DNA from: Lentzea terrae
Lineage (GTDB): Bacteria; Actinomycetota; Actinomycetes; Mycobacteriales; Pseudonocardiaceae
Assembly: GCF_003265345.1 (NCBI RefSeq)
Contig: NZ_QFWW01000001.1
Coordinates: forward strand, 77,852 to 141,851
DNA: 64,000 nucleotides
Direction of reading: 5' to 3'
Numbering within the stretch: position 1 is the first letter of the stretch; the number at the start of each line of letters is the position of its first letter. Below, one piece after another: positions 38,688-47,802 of the stretch. A program made the position numbers and the translations under genes. The notes under the pieces are model-generated. The model made no database searches and was not told the origin of the DNA. It worked only from the letters and a program-made list of their open reading frames with translations.

Positions 38688-41131
38688 TCCGTCAGCACCT
38701 GCACGACGGCTGGCAGCTGACCGCGACCACCACCGAGGTGCCGGACAACATCCGCGGCCGGACGGTGCCCGCGACCGTGCCCGGCAGCACGCACCTCGAC
38801 CTGCTGGCGTCCGGGCTGATCACCGACCCGTTCCTGGACCAGGCCGAGGCCGAGCTGACCTGGATGCACCGCGCGGACTGGCGGTACCGCACCACGTTCC
38901 TCGCCGCGGCGGTGACGCGCGGACAGCGGGTGGACCTCGTGTTCGACGGCCTGGACACGATGGCCACCGTCGAGCTCAACGGCCACCTGCTCGGCCAGAC
39001 CGCGAACATGCACCGGAGCTACCGCTTCGACGTCCGGGAGTTCCTGGTCGACGGCGGCAACGACCTGAGCGTGTCGTTCTCCTCCGCGCTGGCGCACGCC
39101 GAGAAGGTGGAGGCCGGGCTCGGGCCGCGCGCCCATGTGAACGCCCATCCGTTCAACATGATCCGCAAGATGGCGTGCAGCTTCGGCTGGGACTGGGGGC
39201 CGGACCTGCAGACCGCGGGCATCTGGCGGCCGGTCCGGCTGGAGCGCTGGCACACCGCCCGGCTCGCGCAGGTACGTCCCGTCGTCACGGTTTCCGGTGA
39301 TACCGGGCACGTCGAGCTGCACGTCGACGTCGAGTGGGCCGATCCGCTGGAAGACCTGACGCTGCAGATCGCCGTGGGCTCGCGCGAGCACACCGTCCAC
39401 GTCCCCGCCGGGGTGCAGACCGTGGTCGCCAGGGTGGACGTGCCTGGTGTCTCTTTGTGGTGGCCTGTTGGACACGGCCGGCAACCGCTCTACGACCTGG
39501 ACGTCGTACTGCGCGGCGAGTCTGTTTTGGACAGTGCCTCCCGGAGGATCGGTTTCCGCACCGTCACCGTCGACACCACTCCCGACGAGATCGGCACGCC
39601 GTTCACCGTCGTCGTCAACGACAAGCCCATCTTCATCAAGGGCACCAACTGGATTCCCGACGACCACTTCCTCACCAGGATCACGCGCGACCGGTTGGAA
39701 CGGCGCGTCGACCAGGCTCTGGGCGCGCACGTCAACCTGTTGCGGGTGTGGGGTGGCGGGATCTACGAGTCCGACGACTTCTACGACATCTGCGACGAGC
39801 GCGGAGTTCTGGTGTGGCAGGACTTTCCGCTCGCCTGCGCCGCCTATCCGGAAGAAGAACCCGTGCGCGGCGAGTTGGAGGCTGAGGCGCGCGAGAACGT
39901 CGTTCGCCTGATGTCGCATGCTTCCTTGGCGCTGTGGAACGGCGGCAACGAGAACCTCTGGGGGTTCGCCGACTGGGGCTGGCCCTGGCAGCTGGAAGGC
40001 CGGACGTGGGGGCTGGGCTACTACGAGTCGCTGCTGCCGGGGATCGTCGCCGAGCTCGACCCGACCCGGTTCTACTGCCCCAGCAGCCCGTACAGCCCTG
40101 TTCCCGGCCTGCACCCCAACGACGAGGACCACGGCACGCGGCACGAGTGGCAGGTCTGGAACGAGGTCGACTACACGCACTACCGCGACCACGTGCCGCG
40201 GTTCTGCGCGGAGTTCGGGTTCCAGGGCCCGCCCGCCTGGGCCACTTTGGTCCGGTGGATCCACGACGAGCCGCTGACCCCGTCCTCCCCGAGCTTCCTG
40301 ACGCACCAGAAAGCCGAGGACGGCAACGGAAAACTCGACCGCGGCCTGGCGGCGCACCTGCCGGTTCCCGCTCGGTTCGAGGACTGGCACTGGGCGACGC
40401 AGCTCAACCAGGCCCGCGCGGTGACGTTCGGCATCGAGCACTTCCGCTCGTGGTGGCCGCGCACGGCGGGCGCGGTCGTCTGGCAGCTCAACGACTGCTG
40501 GCCGGTGACGTCGTGGGCGGCGATCGACAGCGAGGAACGCCTGAAGCCGCTCTGGTACGGACTCCGGCACGCGTTCGCGCCGCGACTCCTGACGTTCCAG
40601 CCGCGCTCGGACCGGCTCGTGCTGGTCGCGGTGAACGACAGCGACGAACCGTGGGACGCGCACGTCACCCTCGACAGGCAGACTTTCCGCGGCGTCACGC
40701 TGCACCTGACTAGACTGCGCCGGACGGTCCCGCCCCGGTCGGTCGTCGAGCTGGACCTGGACGAACCGCTGCTGCAGCCGGCGAACGACGACGCGGAGGT
40801 GATGGTGGCAACCACCGCCGAGGCCCGCGCGATCCACTCGTTCCGCGCCGATTCGGAGCTGTCGTACGACCCGCATCCCCTTGTCGCCCAAGCAGAAGCC
40901 GTGCGCAGCGGCTACGAGGTCGAGGTGCGCGCCGCCTCGTTCGCCCAGGACGTGGCGATCCTGGCTGACCGGGTCGCCCCCGACGCCGTCGTCGACGACC
41001 TGCTCGTGCCGATGCTCGCCGGCGAGGTCCGCGTGTTCCACATCCGCACGTCCTCCGTCGTCGACCCGGCGGCCTTCACCGATCCGCTGGTGCTGCGCTG
41101 CGCCAACGACCTCTGCGCGGCGCCCGAGTGA
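38684..41131 (+). CDS. GH2 beta-mannosidase
   Basis: An 815-residue enzyme without a signal peptide, so cytosolic. It has the mannosidase-type N-terminal domain (VPGSTHLDLL, DPFLDQAEAELTWM, ADWRYRTTF) and HPFNMIRKMACSFGWDWGP, which is diagnostic for beta-mannosidases. The barrel holds LLRVWGGGIYESDDFYDICDE in sequence, acid/base Glu423 in WNGGNENLWGF and nucleophile Glu510 in FCAEFGFQGPP. The TTG start overlaps the upstream ATPase stop, making hydrolase and importer a single translational unit. Expected reaction: release of mannose from imported beta-manno-oligosaccharides. Confidence 0.93.
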   Translation: MIRQHLHDGWQLTATTTEVPDNIRGRTVPATVPGSTHLDLLASGLITDPFLDQAEAELTWMHRADWRYRTTFLAAAVTRGQRVDLVFDGLDTMATVELNGHLLGQTANMHRSYRFDVREFLVDGGNDLSVSFSSALAHAEKVEAGLGPRAHVNAHPFNMIRKMACSFGWDWGPDLQTAGIWRPVRLERWHTARLAQVRPVVTVSGDTGHVELHVDVEWADPLEDLTLQIAVGSREHTVHVPAGVQTVVARVDVPGVSLWWPVGHGRQPLYDLDVVLRGESVLDSASRRIGFRTVTVDTTPDEIGTPFTVVVNDKPIFIKGTNWIPDDHFLTRITRDRLERRVDQALGAHVNLLRVWGGGIYESDDFYDICDERGVLVWQDFPLACAAYPEEEPVRGELEAEARENVVRLMSHASLALWNGGNENLWGFADWGWPWQLEGRTWGLGYYESLLPGIVAELDPTRFYCPSSPYSPVPGLHPNDEDHGTRHEWQVWNEVDYTHYRDHVPRFCAEFGFQGPPAWATLVRWIHDEPLTPSSPSFLTHQKAEDGNGKLDRGLAAHLPVPARFEDWHWATQLNQARAVTFGIEHFRSWWPRTAGAVVWQLNDCWPVTSWAAIDSEERLKPLWYGLRHAFAPRLLTFQPRSDRLVLVAVNDSDEPWDAHVTLDRQTFRGVTLHLTRLRRTVPPRSVVELDLDEPLLQPANDDAEVMVATTAEARAIHSFRADSELSYDPHPLVAQAEAVRSGYEVEVRAASFAQDVAILADRVAPDAVVDDLLVPMLAGEVRVFHIRTSSVVDPAAFTDPLVLRCANDLCAAPE

Positions 41132-41954
41132 ACGGCGCGGTAGGTCTCGTGCTCGCCCGCCCCGCGCGACTGCTGGGCGTCGAGCCGTTCTTCATGGAGT
41201 TCATCGCCGGCATCGAGGAACGGCTGGCCCCCCGAGATCTCTCGGTGCTGCTGCACGTGGTGGCCGAGCACGAGGCCGAGATCGCCGCCTACCGCCGCTG
41301 GGCGTCCCGCGGCCTGGTCGACGCGGTGGTCATGGTCAACCCCACGGACGACGACCCGCGCCCGGCCGTGCTCGCGGAACTGGCCCTGCCCACCGTGGTC
41401 GTCGGCGACTCGACCCTGCCGTGCGTCCGCACCGACCACGCCGGCCCGGTCGCCGAGGCGCTCGGGCACCTGCTCGACCTGGGCCACCGCCGCATCGCCA
41501 GAGTCACCGGACCTGCTGCCCTGCAACACACTGCGGCGCGCACGGCCGCGTTGCTCGCCGGGTGCGCGGAGGCCGGGGTCGAGCCGGTGATCGTCGAGGG
41601 CGACTACTCGGAGGAGGCGGGGGCCAAGCTGACCACCGCGTTACTGGGCCTTGCCGAGCCGCCGACCGCGATCCTGTACGACAACGACGTGATGGCCGTG
41701 GCCGGGCTGGCCGCGGCCGCGTCGCTGGGCGTCGCGGTGCCCGCCGAGCTCAGCCTGGTGGCGTGGGACGACTCGACGTTGTGCCGCCTGGCCTCCCCGC
41801 GCTCACGACGATGAGCGTGGACGTGCACCAGTTCGGGGTGTCGGTGGCGGAGTCGGTGCTCGAACGCATCGACGGCGTGCCCGTCACTCCGCGCTGGTCC
41901 CCCACCGCCCACTGCGTTCCGCGCGGCACTACGGCTTGCGCGCCAACAGGGTGA
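41128..41954 (+). pseudogene. Broken LacI-family gene: no HTH and a frameshift
   Basis: The frame from GTG 41128 encodes a LacI-type sugar-binding domain (GAVGLVLARP, GDSTLPCVRTDHAG, GHRRIARVTG, LYDNDVMAVAGLAAA) but starts where the hinge helix should already have passed, so there is no DNA-binding domain. After VAWDDSTLCRLASP the frame runs into TGA at 41812-41814, while the expected continuation ALTTMSVDVHQFG is in another frame to 41954. A single-base loss in the C-run near 41797 explains this. Codon 172 is TTA, rare in actinomycetes. It overlaps the beta-mannosidase stop and was probably once its regulator. Confidence 0.75.
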
Positions 41955-42663
41955 ACGTGTTCGGCAGCTGTCCCCGCCAGGCCGCCGCGTCGAGGTCGCC
42001 CCAGCGGTAGAACGGTTCCGGGTGCTCGGCCACGTGCCGCAGCTCCAGCCCGGCGCCGAGCACGGCGGTGATGATCTCGGCCAGCGTCGCCTGCCACTCC
42101 ACCGCGCCGTTTGCGGGAAACGTGTCGTTGACGTGCGAGCGTTCGAAGTACCCGCGGTCCGGCCGGATCCTGGGCACGTCCTCGTCCCACGCCCACAGCG
42201 GCACCATCGGATGTGCCTCGTGCACGAACAGGTGCCCGCCGGATGTCAGCAGCCTCGCGACGTCCGCGGCCCAGACGTTCAGGTCCGGCAACCAGATCAA
42301 CGCGCCCTTGCCGGTGTAGACGAGGTCGGCGCAGCCGTCCCGCAACGGCGCCCCTGGCAGCTCGGCGACCACGTACCGGCAGTGCACACCCAGCTCGTCC
42401 GCACGGCGTTGGGCCGCCTTGGTTGCCACCGAGCTGAAGTCCACGCCCACGACGGACCGCGCGCCTGCCGCGACCAGCGCGATGTCGTCCAGGCCGTGCC
42501 CGCTCTGCAGGTGCACGACATTCGGCGTGGACGCCAGCAGCGGCCCCAGCAGTTCGAGCTCGCACGCCACCAACGACGAGGAGTCTCTGGCCTGGTCGAG
42601 CAGTTCCTCGTGCTCGTTGACGTACTTCTGCGACGCCGCTTCCCACGCGCTCCGGTTCCCCAC
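41929..42663 (-). CDS. Class I SAM-dependent methyltransferase
   Basis: A 244-residue methyltransferase. The SAM-binding motif I is VVHLQSGHGLDDIALVAAGA, the acidic end of strand 2 is VVGVDFSSVA, and motif II/III are LPGAPLRDGCADLVYTG and LLTSGGHLFVHEAHP. The glycine pattern of motif I is looser than usual. It acts in the cytosol; the substrate is not evident. The start is GTG. It overlaps the end of the broken LacI gene by 26 bases on the opposite strand, and the tetR gene lies 27 bases upstream in the same direction. Confidence 0.8.
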   Translation of the reverse strand: MGNRSAWEAASQKYVNEHEELLDQARDSSSLVACELELLGPLLASTPNVVHLQSGHGLDDIALVAAGARSVVGVDFSSVATKAAQRRADELGVHCRYVVAELPGAPLRDGCADLVYTGKGALIWLPDLNVWAADVARLLTSGGHLFVHEAHPMVPLWAWDEDVPRIRPDRGYFERSHVNDTFPANGAVEWQATLAEIITAVLGAGLELRHVAEHPEPFYRWGDLDAAAWRGQLPNTFTLLARKP

Positions 42664-42690
42664 GGGAAGCCACTATGCCGGGAAGGCGGG

Positions 42691-43347
42691 TCACTCCGCG
42701 ATCTTGTATCGGCCGAGCACCATGTGCACCAGCTCGTCGGCGACCTCGTCCAGCGTCGCATCGACCCACCCGACGACCCAGTCGTGCATGAGTCCGTTGA
42801 TGGCACCGATGATGGCCGCGGCGCTGATCCGGTAGTTCCCAGGCGGAATCTCGCCGCGCTCAACGGCCTCCGCGGCGAGCCGGTTGATCAGCTCGACCCA
42901 GACGGCGCGGCGCTCGAGCCGCTGGAGGTCCATCCGAGGGCTGACCCCGACCACCTCCACGTAAGCGATGCGCGCATGCCGCAGATCGCCACAGGCACCC
43001 TTCACGTACGCGTGCACCAAAACCGGCAGCATCTCGGTCGTGGACATTCCCTGCACCTCGGGCAGCACCGACGCGACCGCCTTGCCCGCCGCGTCGTTGA
43101 CGTACAGGTGCAGGTCGGCGAGCAGGTCTTCGAGCGTGCGGTACTCCTCGTAGAACTGACGACTCGACAGCCCGGCGGCCTTGCAGAGATCACCGAGGCG
43201 CGTCCCCCGGTAGCCAGGCTCGACGCCGAACAGCTCCAGGCCCGCCTCCCGGAACCGGCCACGCCGCTCGTCCCGGCGTTCAGCCGCGTCCTTGCCGGCG
43301 TAGCGACCCTCCGCCGGGGTGAACCTGCCTGCCACTTCTGCCTCCAT
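42691..43347 (-). CDS. TetR-family transcriptional regulator
   Basis: A regulator of about 218 residues. The N-terminal helix-turn-helix is REAGLELFGVEPGYRGTRLGDLCKAAGLSSRQFYEEY in order, with the recognition helix around LSSRQFY. The C-terminal helical ligand domain follows. ATG 43347 is taken as start; GTG 43380 would add 11 residues, and neither has a strong ribosome-binding site. It is divergent from the YncE-like gene, with a perfect 28-base palindrome in the gap, the obvious operator for self-control and for control of the secreted protein. Confidence 0.84.
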   Translation of the reverse strand: MEAEVAGRFTPAEGRYAGKDAAERRDERRGRFREAGLELFGVEPGYRGTRLGDLCKAAGLSSRQFYEEYRTLEDLLADLHLYVNDAAGKAVASVLPEVQGMSTTEMLPVLVHAYVKGACGDLRHARIAYVEVVGVSPRMDLQRLERRAVWVELINRLAAEAVERGEIPPGNYRISAAAIIGAINGLMHDWVVGWVDATLDEVADELVHMVLGRYKIAE

Positions 43348-43419
43348 CGACTCTGCGGGAGCAGTTTCCCCCACTGGCACTTGTGGCCGGCATCACGCAA
43401 GCCTACTATCCAGTAGCCA

Positions 43420-43447
43420 AGATCTGAACTTGGCCAAGTTCAGATCT
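43420..43447. promoter_or_regulatory. Perfect 28-bp palindrome, probable TetR operator
   Basis: The left half AGATCTGAACTTGG is exactly mirrored in the right half CCAAGTTCAGATCT with no spacer. It lies 73 bases upstream of tetR and 55 bases upstream of the YncE-like gene. A smaller inverted repeat CTACT-ATCC-AGTAG (43403-43416) is adjacent on the tetR side. Confidence 0.75.
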
Positions 43448-43501
43448 CCCTGCGGCATGCGCCTCCCTGTGCGGGGCGCCCACTCACTCGGAGAAGCAGC
43501 A

Positions 43502-44776
43502 ATGACGCACGCTACGTCCGATCCTGCACGGAAAGCCCTTACCGGGAGCGCTCTCACGCGCCGCCTGCCCCACGCCCTCGCCGCAGCCGCGGTGCTCGCC
43601 GCCTGCCTGACGAGTCCGGCGTCCGCAGCCCCTCTGCGCGAGGTGATGTTCGTCGGCAACAACTGGGACGGCACCGCCGACGTCATCAAGTCCACCGGCG
43701 ACTTCGCCAAGATCGGCCGGCTCAACGTCATCCCCGACAAGTCCGACCGGCTGACCGAGATCTACCTCAACCCGATCAAGCTGGCGTTCTTCCTCGGCAT
43801 CCGCCAGGGCCCCGGCGAAGGGCACGACCAGTTCGTCGACGACATGTACGCCACCCCCGACGGCACGGCGATGGTCGTGTCCCGGCCCAGCTTCGCCGAC
43901 GTGGTCTCGATCGACCTGGCCACCGGCAACATCAAGTGGCGCTTCCCGGTCTCCGGCTTCCGCTCCGACCACATGGCCGTCTCCCCCGACGGCACCAAGA
44001 TCGCGGTCTCCGCGTCGACCTCGAACAACATCCACGTGCTGGACATCAACACCGGCAGGCAGCTCGGCTCGTTCAAGGGCGGTGACAAGCCGCACGAGAA
44101 CGTGTTCACCAACGGCGGCCGCTACCTCTGGAACATGTCGATCGGCGAGGTCAACAACAACTTCGACGCGCCCTGGCAGGACTTCATGAAGGGCGACCGG
44201 CACATCACGGTCGTCGACGCGAACACCTACCAGGTCGTCAAGACGATCGACATGCGCAGCCGCCTGGACGCCTTCGGCCGCAAGGACCTCTCCAACGCCG
44301 TGCGCCCCGCCGTCTTCAGCCCGGACTACTCGAAGCTGTACTTCCAGGTGTCGTTCTTCAACGGCTTCATCGAGTACGACGTCACCACCGACCGCGTCAC
44401 CCAGGTGAAGACCCTGCCGAAGAACTCGAACACCAGCGACGACCGCACCACGTTCGTCAACGACTCGCGCCACCACGGCCTGTCCATGAGCCCCGACGGC
44501 GGCAAGCTGTGCGTCGCCGGCACCATGGACGACTACGCCACCATCGTGCAGCGCTCCACCCTGCAGGAAGGCCCGCTCGTGACGGCTTCCAAGCCGTACT
44601 GGGCCACCGTGAGCGGCGACGGCCGTCAGTGCGTGATCTCCGAGAGCGGCTCCGACCAGGTCACCGCGATCGACTTCGGCACCGGCCAGAAGGTCGTCTC
44701 CGTGCCGGTCGGCGACCACCCGCAGCGAGTGCGCATCGCCCGCATCTCCGCAGACTGGACTGACCCCAACCGCTAG
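43502..44776 (+). CDS. Secreted YncE/WD40-like beta-propeller protein
   Basis: A 424-residue exported protein. The signal peptide is preceded by a 20-residue extension and ends near ASAAP. Repeated blades are visible as MYATPDGTAMVVSRP, MAVSPDGTKIAVSAS, AVFSPDYSKLYFQ and LSMSPDGGKLCVAG, each about 45-60 residues apart, a seven-bladed YncE-type pattern. No enzymatic motif is seen; such proteins often bind ligands or partner with redox enzymes. GGAGA lies seven bases before ATG 43502. A strong hairpin follows the stop. Its promoter contains the divergent tetR operator. Confidence 0.78.
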   Translation: MTHATSDPARKALTGSALTRRLPHALAAAAVLAACLTSPASAAPLREVMFVGNNWDGTADVIKSTGDFAKIGRLNVIPDKSDRLTEIYLNPIKLAFFLGIRQGPGEGHDQFVDDMYATPDGTAMVVSRPSFADVVSIDLATGNIKWRFPVSGFRSDHMAVSPDGTKIAVSASTSNNIHVLDINTGRQLGSFKGGDKPHENVFTNGGRYLWNMSIGEVNNNFDAPWQDFMKGDRHITVVDANTYQVVKTIDMRSRLDAFGRKDLSNAVRPAVFSPDYSKLYFQVSFFNGFIEYDVTTDRVTQVKTLPKNSNTSDDRTTFVNDSRHHGLSMSPDGGKLCVAGTMDDYATIVQRSTLQEGPLVTASKPYWATVSGDGRQCVISESGSDQVTAIDFGTGQKVVSVPVGDHPQRVRIARISADWTDPNR

Positions 44777-44784
44777 TCCACCGA

Positions 44785-44820
44785 GGGCCGTGGGGCGGAC
44801 GCGCAACCGCCCCACGGCCC
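44785..44820 (+). terminator. Strong hairpin terminator after the YncE-like gene
   Basis: GGGCCGTGGGGCGG and CCGCCCCACGGCCC pair perfectly over 14 bases around an eight-base loop, starting nine bases after the stop. There is no long T-run, as is common in actinomycete terminators. Confidence 0.8.
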
Positions 44821-44852
44821 TGCTCCACCGACAGCCTTCCGCGGCAGCACGG

Positions 44853-44992
44853 TCAGCGCGACCACCGCACCCCGCGGCCGTCGAGCAGGTACTTCCAGTC
44901 GCGCCACGTCTCCAGCCCAGGCAACAGCCGGGCTCGATCTCCGCGCCGGTCTCGGTGTCCCGCACGGTCAGCCCACCGCCGACGGAGAGCAT
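44853..44992 (-). pseudogene. Remnant of a small gene with a one-base frameshift
   Basis: From ATG 44992 the minus strand encodes a peptide continuing LTVRDTETGAEIEPGCC; the frame then degenerates, but a shift of one base restores GLETWRDWKYLLDGRGVRW and a TGA at 44853-44855. I recall similar short TGxEVxPGCCxGLxxWRxW proteins in Pseudonocardiales, though not a named family. This fills most of the otherwise gene-free stretch between the hairpin at 44.8 kb and the operators at 45.03 kb. It may instead be a sequencing error. Confidence 0.4.
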
Positions 44993-45030
44993 CTCCTCGG
45001 TTCCAGGCAGCCGTTGGGGTGACGAACGCC

Positions 45031-45071
45031 ACCGACCAAATCGGTCGGTTTACCTACCGAATCGGTCGGTA
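45031..45071. promoter_or_regulatory. Paired operators upstream of tetR-mmpL
   Basis: Two inverted repeats, ACCGACCAAATCGGTCGGT (45031-45049) and TACCGAATCGGTCGGTA (45055-45071), share the core AATCGGTCGGT as direct repeats 21 bases apart, two helical turns. They end 20 bases before the TetR start, as expected for autoregulation of a TetR/efflux pair. Confidence 0.7.
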
Positions 45072-45091
45072 AACGTCGTAAAGTCGTCCGC

Positions 45092-45643
45092 ATGCCACGA
45101 CAGCCCAGGACCGGAGTCGACGAGCACATCCTCGACGCCGCCGCCGCCCTCTTCGCGCGGCACGGCTTCGAGCAGACCTCGTTGAAGTCGCTCGCGGACG
45201 CCGTCGGCCTGTCCAAGGCCGGCCTGCTGCACCACTTCCCCAGCAAGGAAGCGCTGTTCGAGGCGGCCTGGGCGCAGAGCCGCGTGCTCAGCAGCCACGT
45301 CGCCGAACTCGTCGCGCCGATGCCGGCCGGGCCCGCAAGAGAACGACGGGTGCTAGAGCTGCTCACCGACGTCGCACTCGACCGACCTGGGCTGGTCGCG
45401 CTGCTGTTCCGCTCGATGACCGCGCCGGGTGAGGACTCGCAGCAGGCGCAGGACGAGCTGCTGATCAACGAGATGTTCGTCATCGACCCCGAGCAGGACC
45501 TGCCGCGCGCGATCCGGATCGTCGGCGCGCTCAGCGCCATGGCCATCCTCACCCTCCTGGCCAACCAGGAAGGCGACAAGACGACGTGGCGCCCCTTGAT
45601 CCTCGCTACCTGTTACGACGCACTCGGGCACCGGGAGGCCTGA
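45092..45643 (+). CDS. TetR-family regulator of the adjacent MMPL transporter
   Basis: A 183-residue repressor with the canonical TetR N-terminus: ILDAAAALFARHGFEQTSL, SLADAVGLSKAGLLHHFPSKEAL. The C-terminal domain is short and helical, with a TetR_C-like segment LVALLFRSMTAPGED. It ends five bases before the MMPL start, and paired operators lie directly upstream, so it most likely represses itself and the pump until a ligand is bound. Confidence 0.9.
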   Translation: MPRQPRTGVDEHILDAAAALFARHGFEQTSLKSLADAVGLSKAGLLHHFPSKEALFEAAWAQSRVLSSHVAELVAPMPAGPARERRVLELLTDVALDRPGLVALLFRSMTAPGEDSQQAQDELLINEMFVIDPEQDLPRAIRIVGALSAMAILTLLANQEGDKTTWRPLILATCYDALGHREA

Positions 45644-45648
45644 ACACC

Positions 45649-47802
45649 ATGGCGAAACTGCTTTACAGACTGGGCGAGAGTGCCCACCGGTACCGGCTCC
45701 CCGTCGTCCTCATCTGGTTGCTCGTGCTGGTCGGCGCCGGTGCCGGTGCCGTCACGCTCGGCGGCGAGACGTCCAACTCCATGTCCATCCCCGGACAGGA
45801 GTCGACGACGGCGCTGGAGCGCATCCAGCAGAAGTTCGGTTCCGGCGAGAGCGCGTCGGCGCGGGTCGTGCTGAAGGCGCCCGAGGGGCAGCAGCTGCCC
45901 CAGCACGTCAAGGCGATCAGCGAGCTCGTGGCCGACGAGGCCGCGCTCAAGGGTGTGCGGAGCGCGACCAACCCGCTCGACCCCGCGGCGCCGAGCGTGA
46001 ACAAGGACGTCAACGTCGGCTACAGCACCGTCACCTACGACGTGAAGCCCGGTGAGGTCACCGCCGAGCAGCGGGCCGAGCTCACCAAAGCCGTCGACAA
46101 GGCACGAGCGAGTGGCCTGACCGTCGAGGTCACCGGCACTGCCATGCAGGAGACGCCGCACGTCGGCGGGCCCAGCGAGGTCCTCGGTGTCGTGCTGGCG
46201 CTCGTCATCCTCGCGCTGACCTACGGGTCGTTGGTGACCGCGGGCATGAACCTGCTGACCGCGGCAATTGGTGTTGGCGTCGGCACGCTCGGCATCACCA
46301 TCGCGTCCGGGTTCATGGACCTGCAGTCGACCACGCCGATCCTCGCCTCGATGCTGGGGCTCGCGGTGGGCATCGACTACGCGTTGTTCATCATCAACCG
46401 CTACCGCCAGGAACTGCGTCGCGGCTCGGACGTCGGGCACGCCGTCGCCACGGCGGTCGGCACGGCGGGCAGTGCGGTCGTCACCGCTGGTCTGACCGTG
46501 GTCATCGCGCTGGTGGGCCTCGCGATCGCGGGCATCCCGTTCCTGACGCAGATGGGCGTCTCGGCCGCGGCCACGATCGTCGTGGCGGTGCTGATCGCCA
46601 TCACGCTGGTGCCCGCGGTGCTGGGCATGCTCGGCCGCCGCGTGCTGACCCGCAAGGAACGCGCAGCGGTCACCGCAGAGCCAAAGGACCGCGGCGTGAT
46701 CCGCGGCTGGGCGAAGACCGTCACCCGCAACCGCGTCGTCGCGCTGCTGCTCTCGGTCGTCGCGCTCGGCATCGTCGCGATTCCGGTGGCGTCCATGGAC
46801 ACCACGCTGATCCAGAAGCCGCCGGCCGGCTCCACGCAGGAACGCGCCGACCAGATCCTCGCGCAGGGCTTCGGTGAGGGCTTCAACGGACCGATCATCG
46901 TGCTCGTCGAGGGCAACGGTGCCGCGGCCACCGCCACCAAGGCCGCCGAGCCGATCTCGAAGATGGCCGACGTCGCACTGGTGACGCCCGCCCAGCCGAG
47001 CCCGGACGGTTCCGCCGCGATGGTCACCGTCATCCCGAAGTCCGGCCCGGACAGCGCCGCCACCGAGCAGCTCGTCGCCGACCTGCGCGCCGAACTGTCC
47101 GGTTTGGACGGTGGCAAGGCCTACGTCACCGGCGCCACCGCGGTGAGCGTCGACGTGGCCACGTCACTGGACCGCGCGCTGCCGATCTACCTGGCCGTCG
47201 TCGTGGGCCTGGCGCTGGTGCTGCTGATCCTGGTGTTCCGCTCGCTGCTCGTGCCGCTCGTGGGCGTGCTCGGTTTCCTGCTGACCATCGGCGCGTCGCT
47301 CGGCGCCACGGTGGCGGTGTTCCAGTGGGGCTGGCTCGCCGACGCGGTCAACCTCGACACGACCGGCCCGCTGATCAGCCTCACCCCGATCCTGGTGATC
47401 GGCATCCTGTTCGGCCTGGCCATGGACTACCAGATCTTCCTGGTGTCCCGGATGCACGAGGCGCACCACCGTGGCGCCAAGCCGATCGAGGCCATCACCA
47501 CGGGCTTCCGCCAGGCCGCACCGGTGGTCGTGGCCGCGGCGCTGATCATGTTCTCGGTGTTCGCGGGCTTCGTCCCGGCCGGCGAGGCGACCGTGAAGTC
47601 GATCGCGTTCGCGCTGGCCGCCGGCATCTTCGTGGACGCGTTCGTGGTCCGCATGGTGCTCGTGCCGGCCGCGCTGGCCCTGCTCGGTGAGCGGGCCTGG
47701 TGGCTGCCGAAGTGGCTGCGCTGGCTGCCGGAGCTCGACGTCGAGGGCACCGCGCTGGACACCATCGAGCGCGACGACCGCCAGCCGGTGCCCGTCAGCT
47801 AG
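45649..47802 (+). CDS. MMPL-family (RND-type) membrane transporter
   Basis: A 717-residue export protein with twelve predicted spans in two repeats, each with a large external loop after the first helix (about 35-185 and 380-520). The proton-relay motifs are GLAVGIDYALFIINRYRQE in the first half and GLAMDYQIFLVSRMHEA in the second. MMPL proteins export lipids or drugs. ATG 45649 is chosen over an in-frame codon at 45586 that lies within tetR; GGGAGG lies 11 bases upstream. It is convergent with the DUF6292-like gene, overlapping by eight bases. Confidence 0.92.
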   Translation: MAKLLYRLGESAHRYRLPVVLIWLLVLVGAGAGAVTLGGETSNSMSIPGQESTTALERIQQKFGSGESASARVVLKAPEGQQLPQHVKAISELVADEAALKGVRSATNPLDPAAPSVNKDVNVGYSTVTYDVKPGEVTAEQRAELTKAVDKARASGLTVEVTGTAMQETPHVGGPSEVLGVVLALVILALTYGSLVTAGMNLLTAAIGVGVGTLGITIASGFMDLQSTTPILASMLGLAVGIDYALFIINRYRQELRRGSDVGHAVATAVGTAGSAVVTAGLTVVIALVGLAIAGIPFLTQMGVSAAATIVVAVLIAITLVPAVLGMLGRRVLTRKERAAVTAEPKDRGVIRGWAKTVTRNRVVALLLSVVALGIVAIPVASMDTTLIQKPPAGSTQERADQILAQGFGEGFNGPIIVLVEGNGAAATATKAAEPISKMADVALVTPAQPSPDGSAAMVTVIPKSGPDSAATEQLVADLRAELSGLDGGKAYVTGATAVSVDVATSLDRALPIYLAVVVGLALVLLILVFRSLLVPLVGVLGFLLTIGASLGATVAVFQWGWLADAVNLDTTGPLISLTPILVIGILFGLAMDYQIFLVSRMHEAHHRGAKPIEAITTGFRQAAPVVVAAALIMFSVFAGFVPAGEATVKSIAFALAAGIFVDAFVVRMVLVPAALALLGERAWWLPKWLRWLPELDVEGTALDTIERDDRQPVPVS

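Noticed and set aside
43403..43447. Adjacent palindromes considered as a terminator for tetR
   Set aside because: They lie upstream of both divergent genes, not downstream of any, so an operator is the sensible reading.
43543..43556. CGGGAGCGCTCTCA, two mismatches from a CebR box
   Set aside because: It lies inside the signal-peptide coding region of the YncE-like gene, well past the start, and is likely chance.
44968..45579. Minus-strand ORF opposite the second tetR gene
   Set aside because: It is Ser/Arg/Ala-rich without family features and runs through the operator array; the plus-strand TetR is clear.
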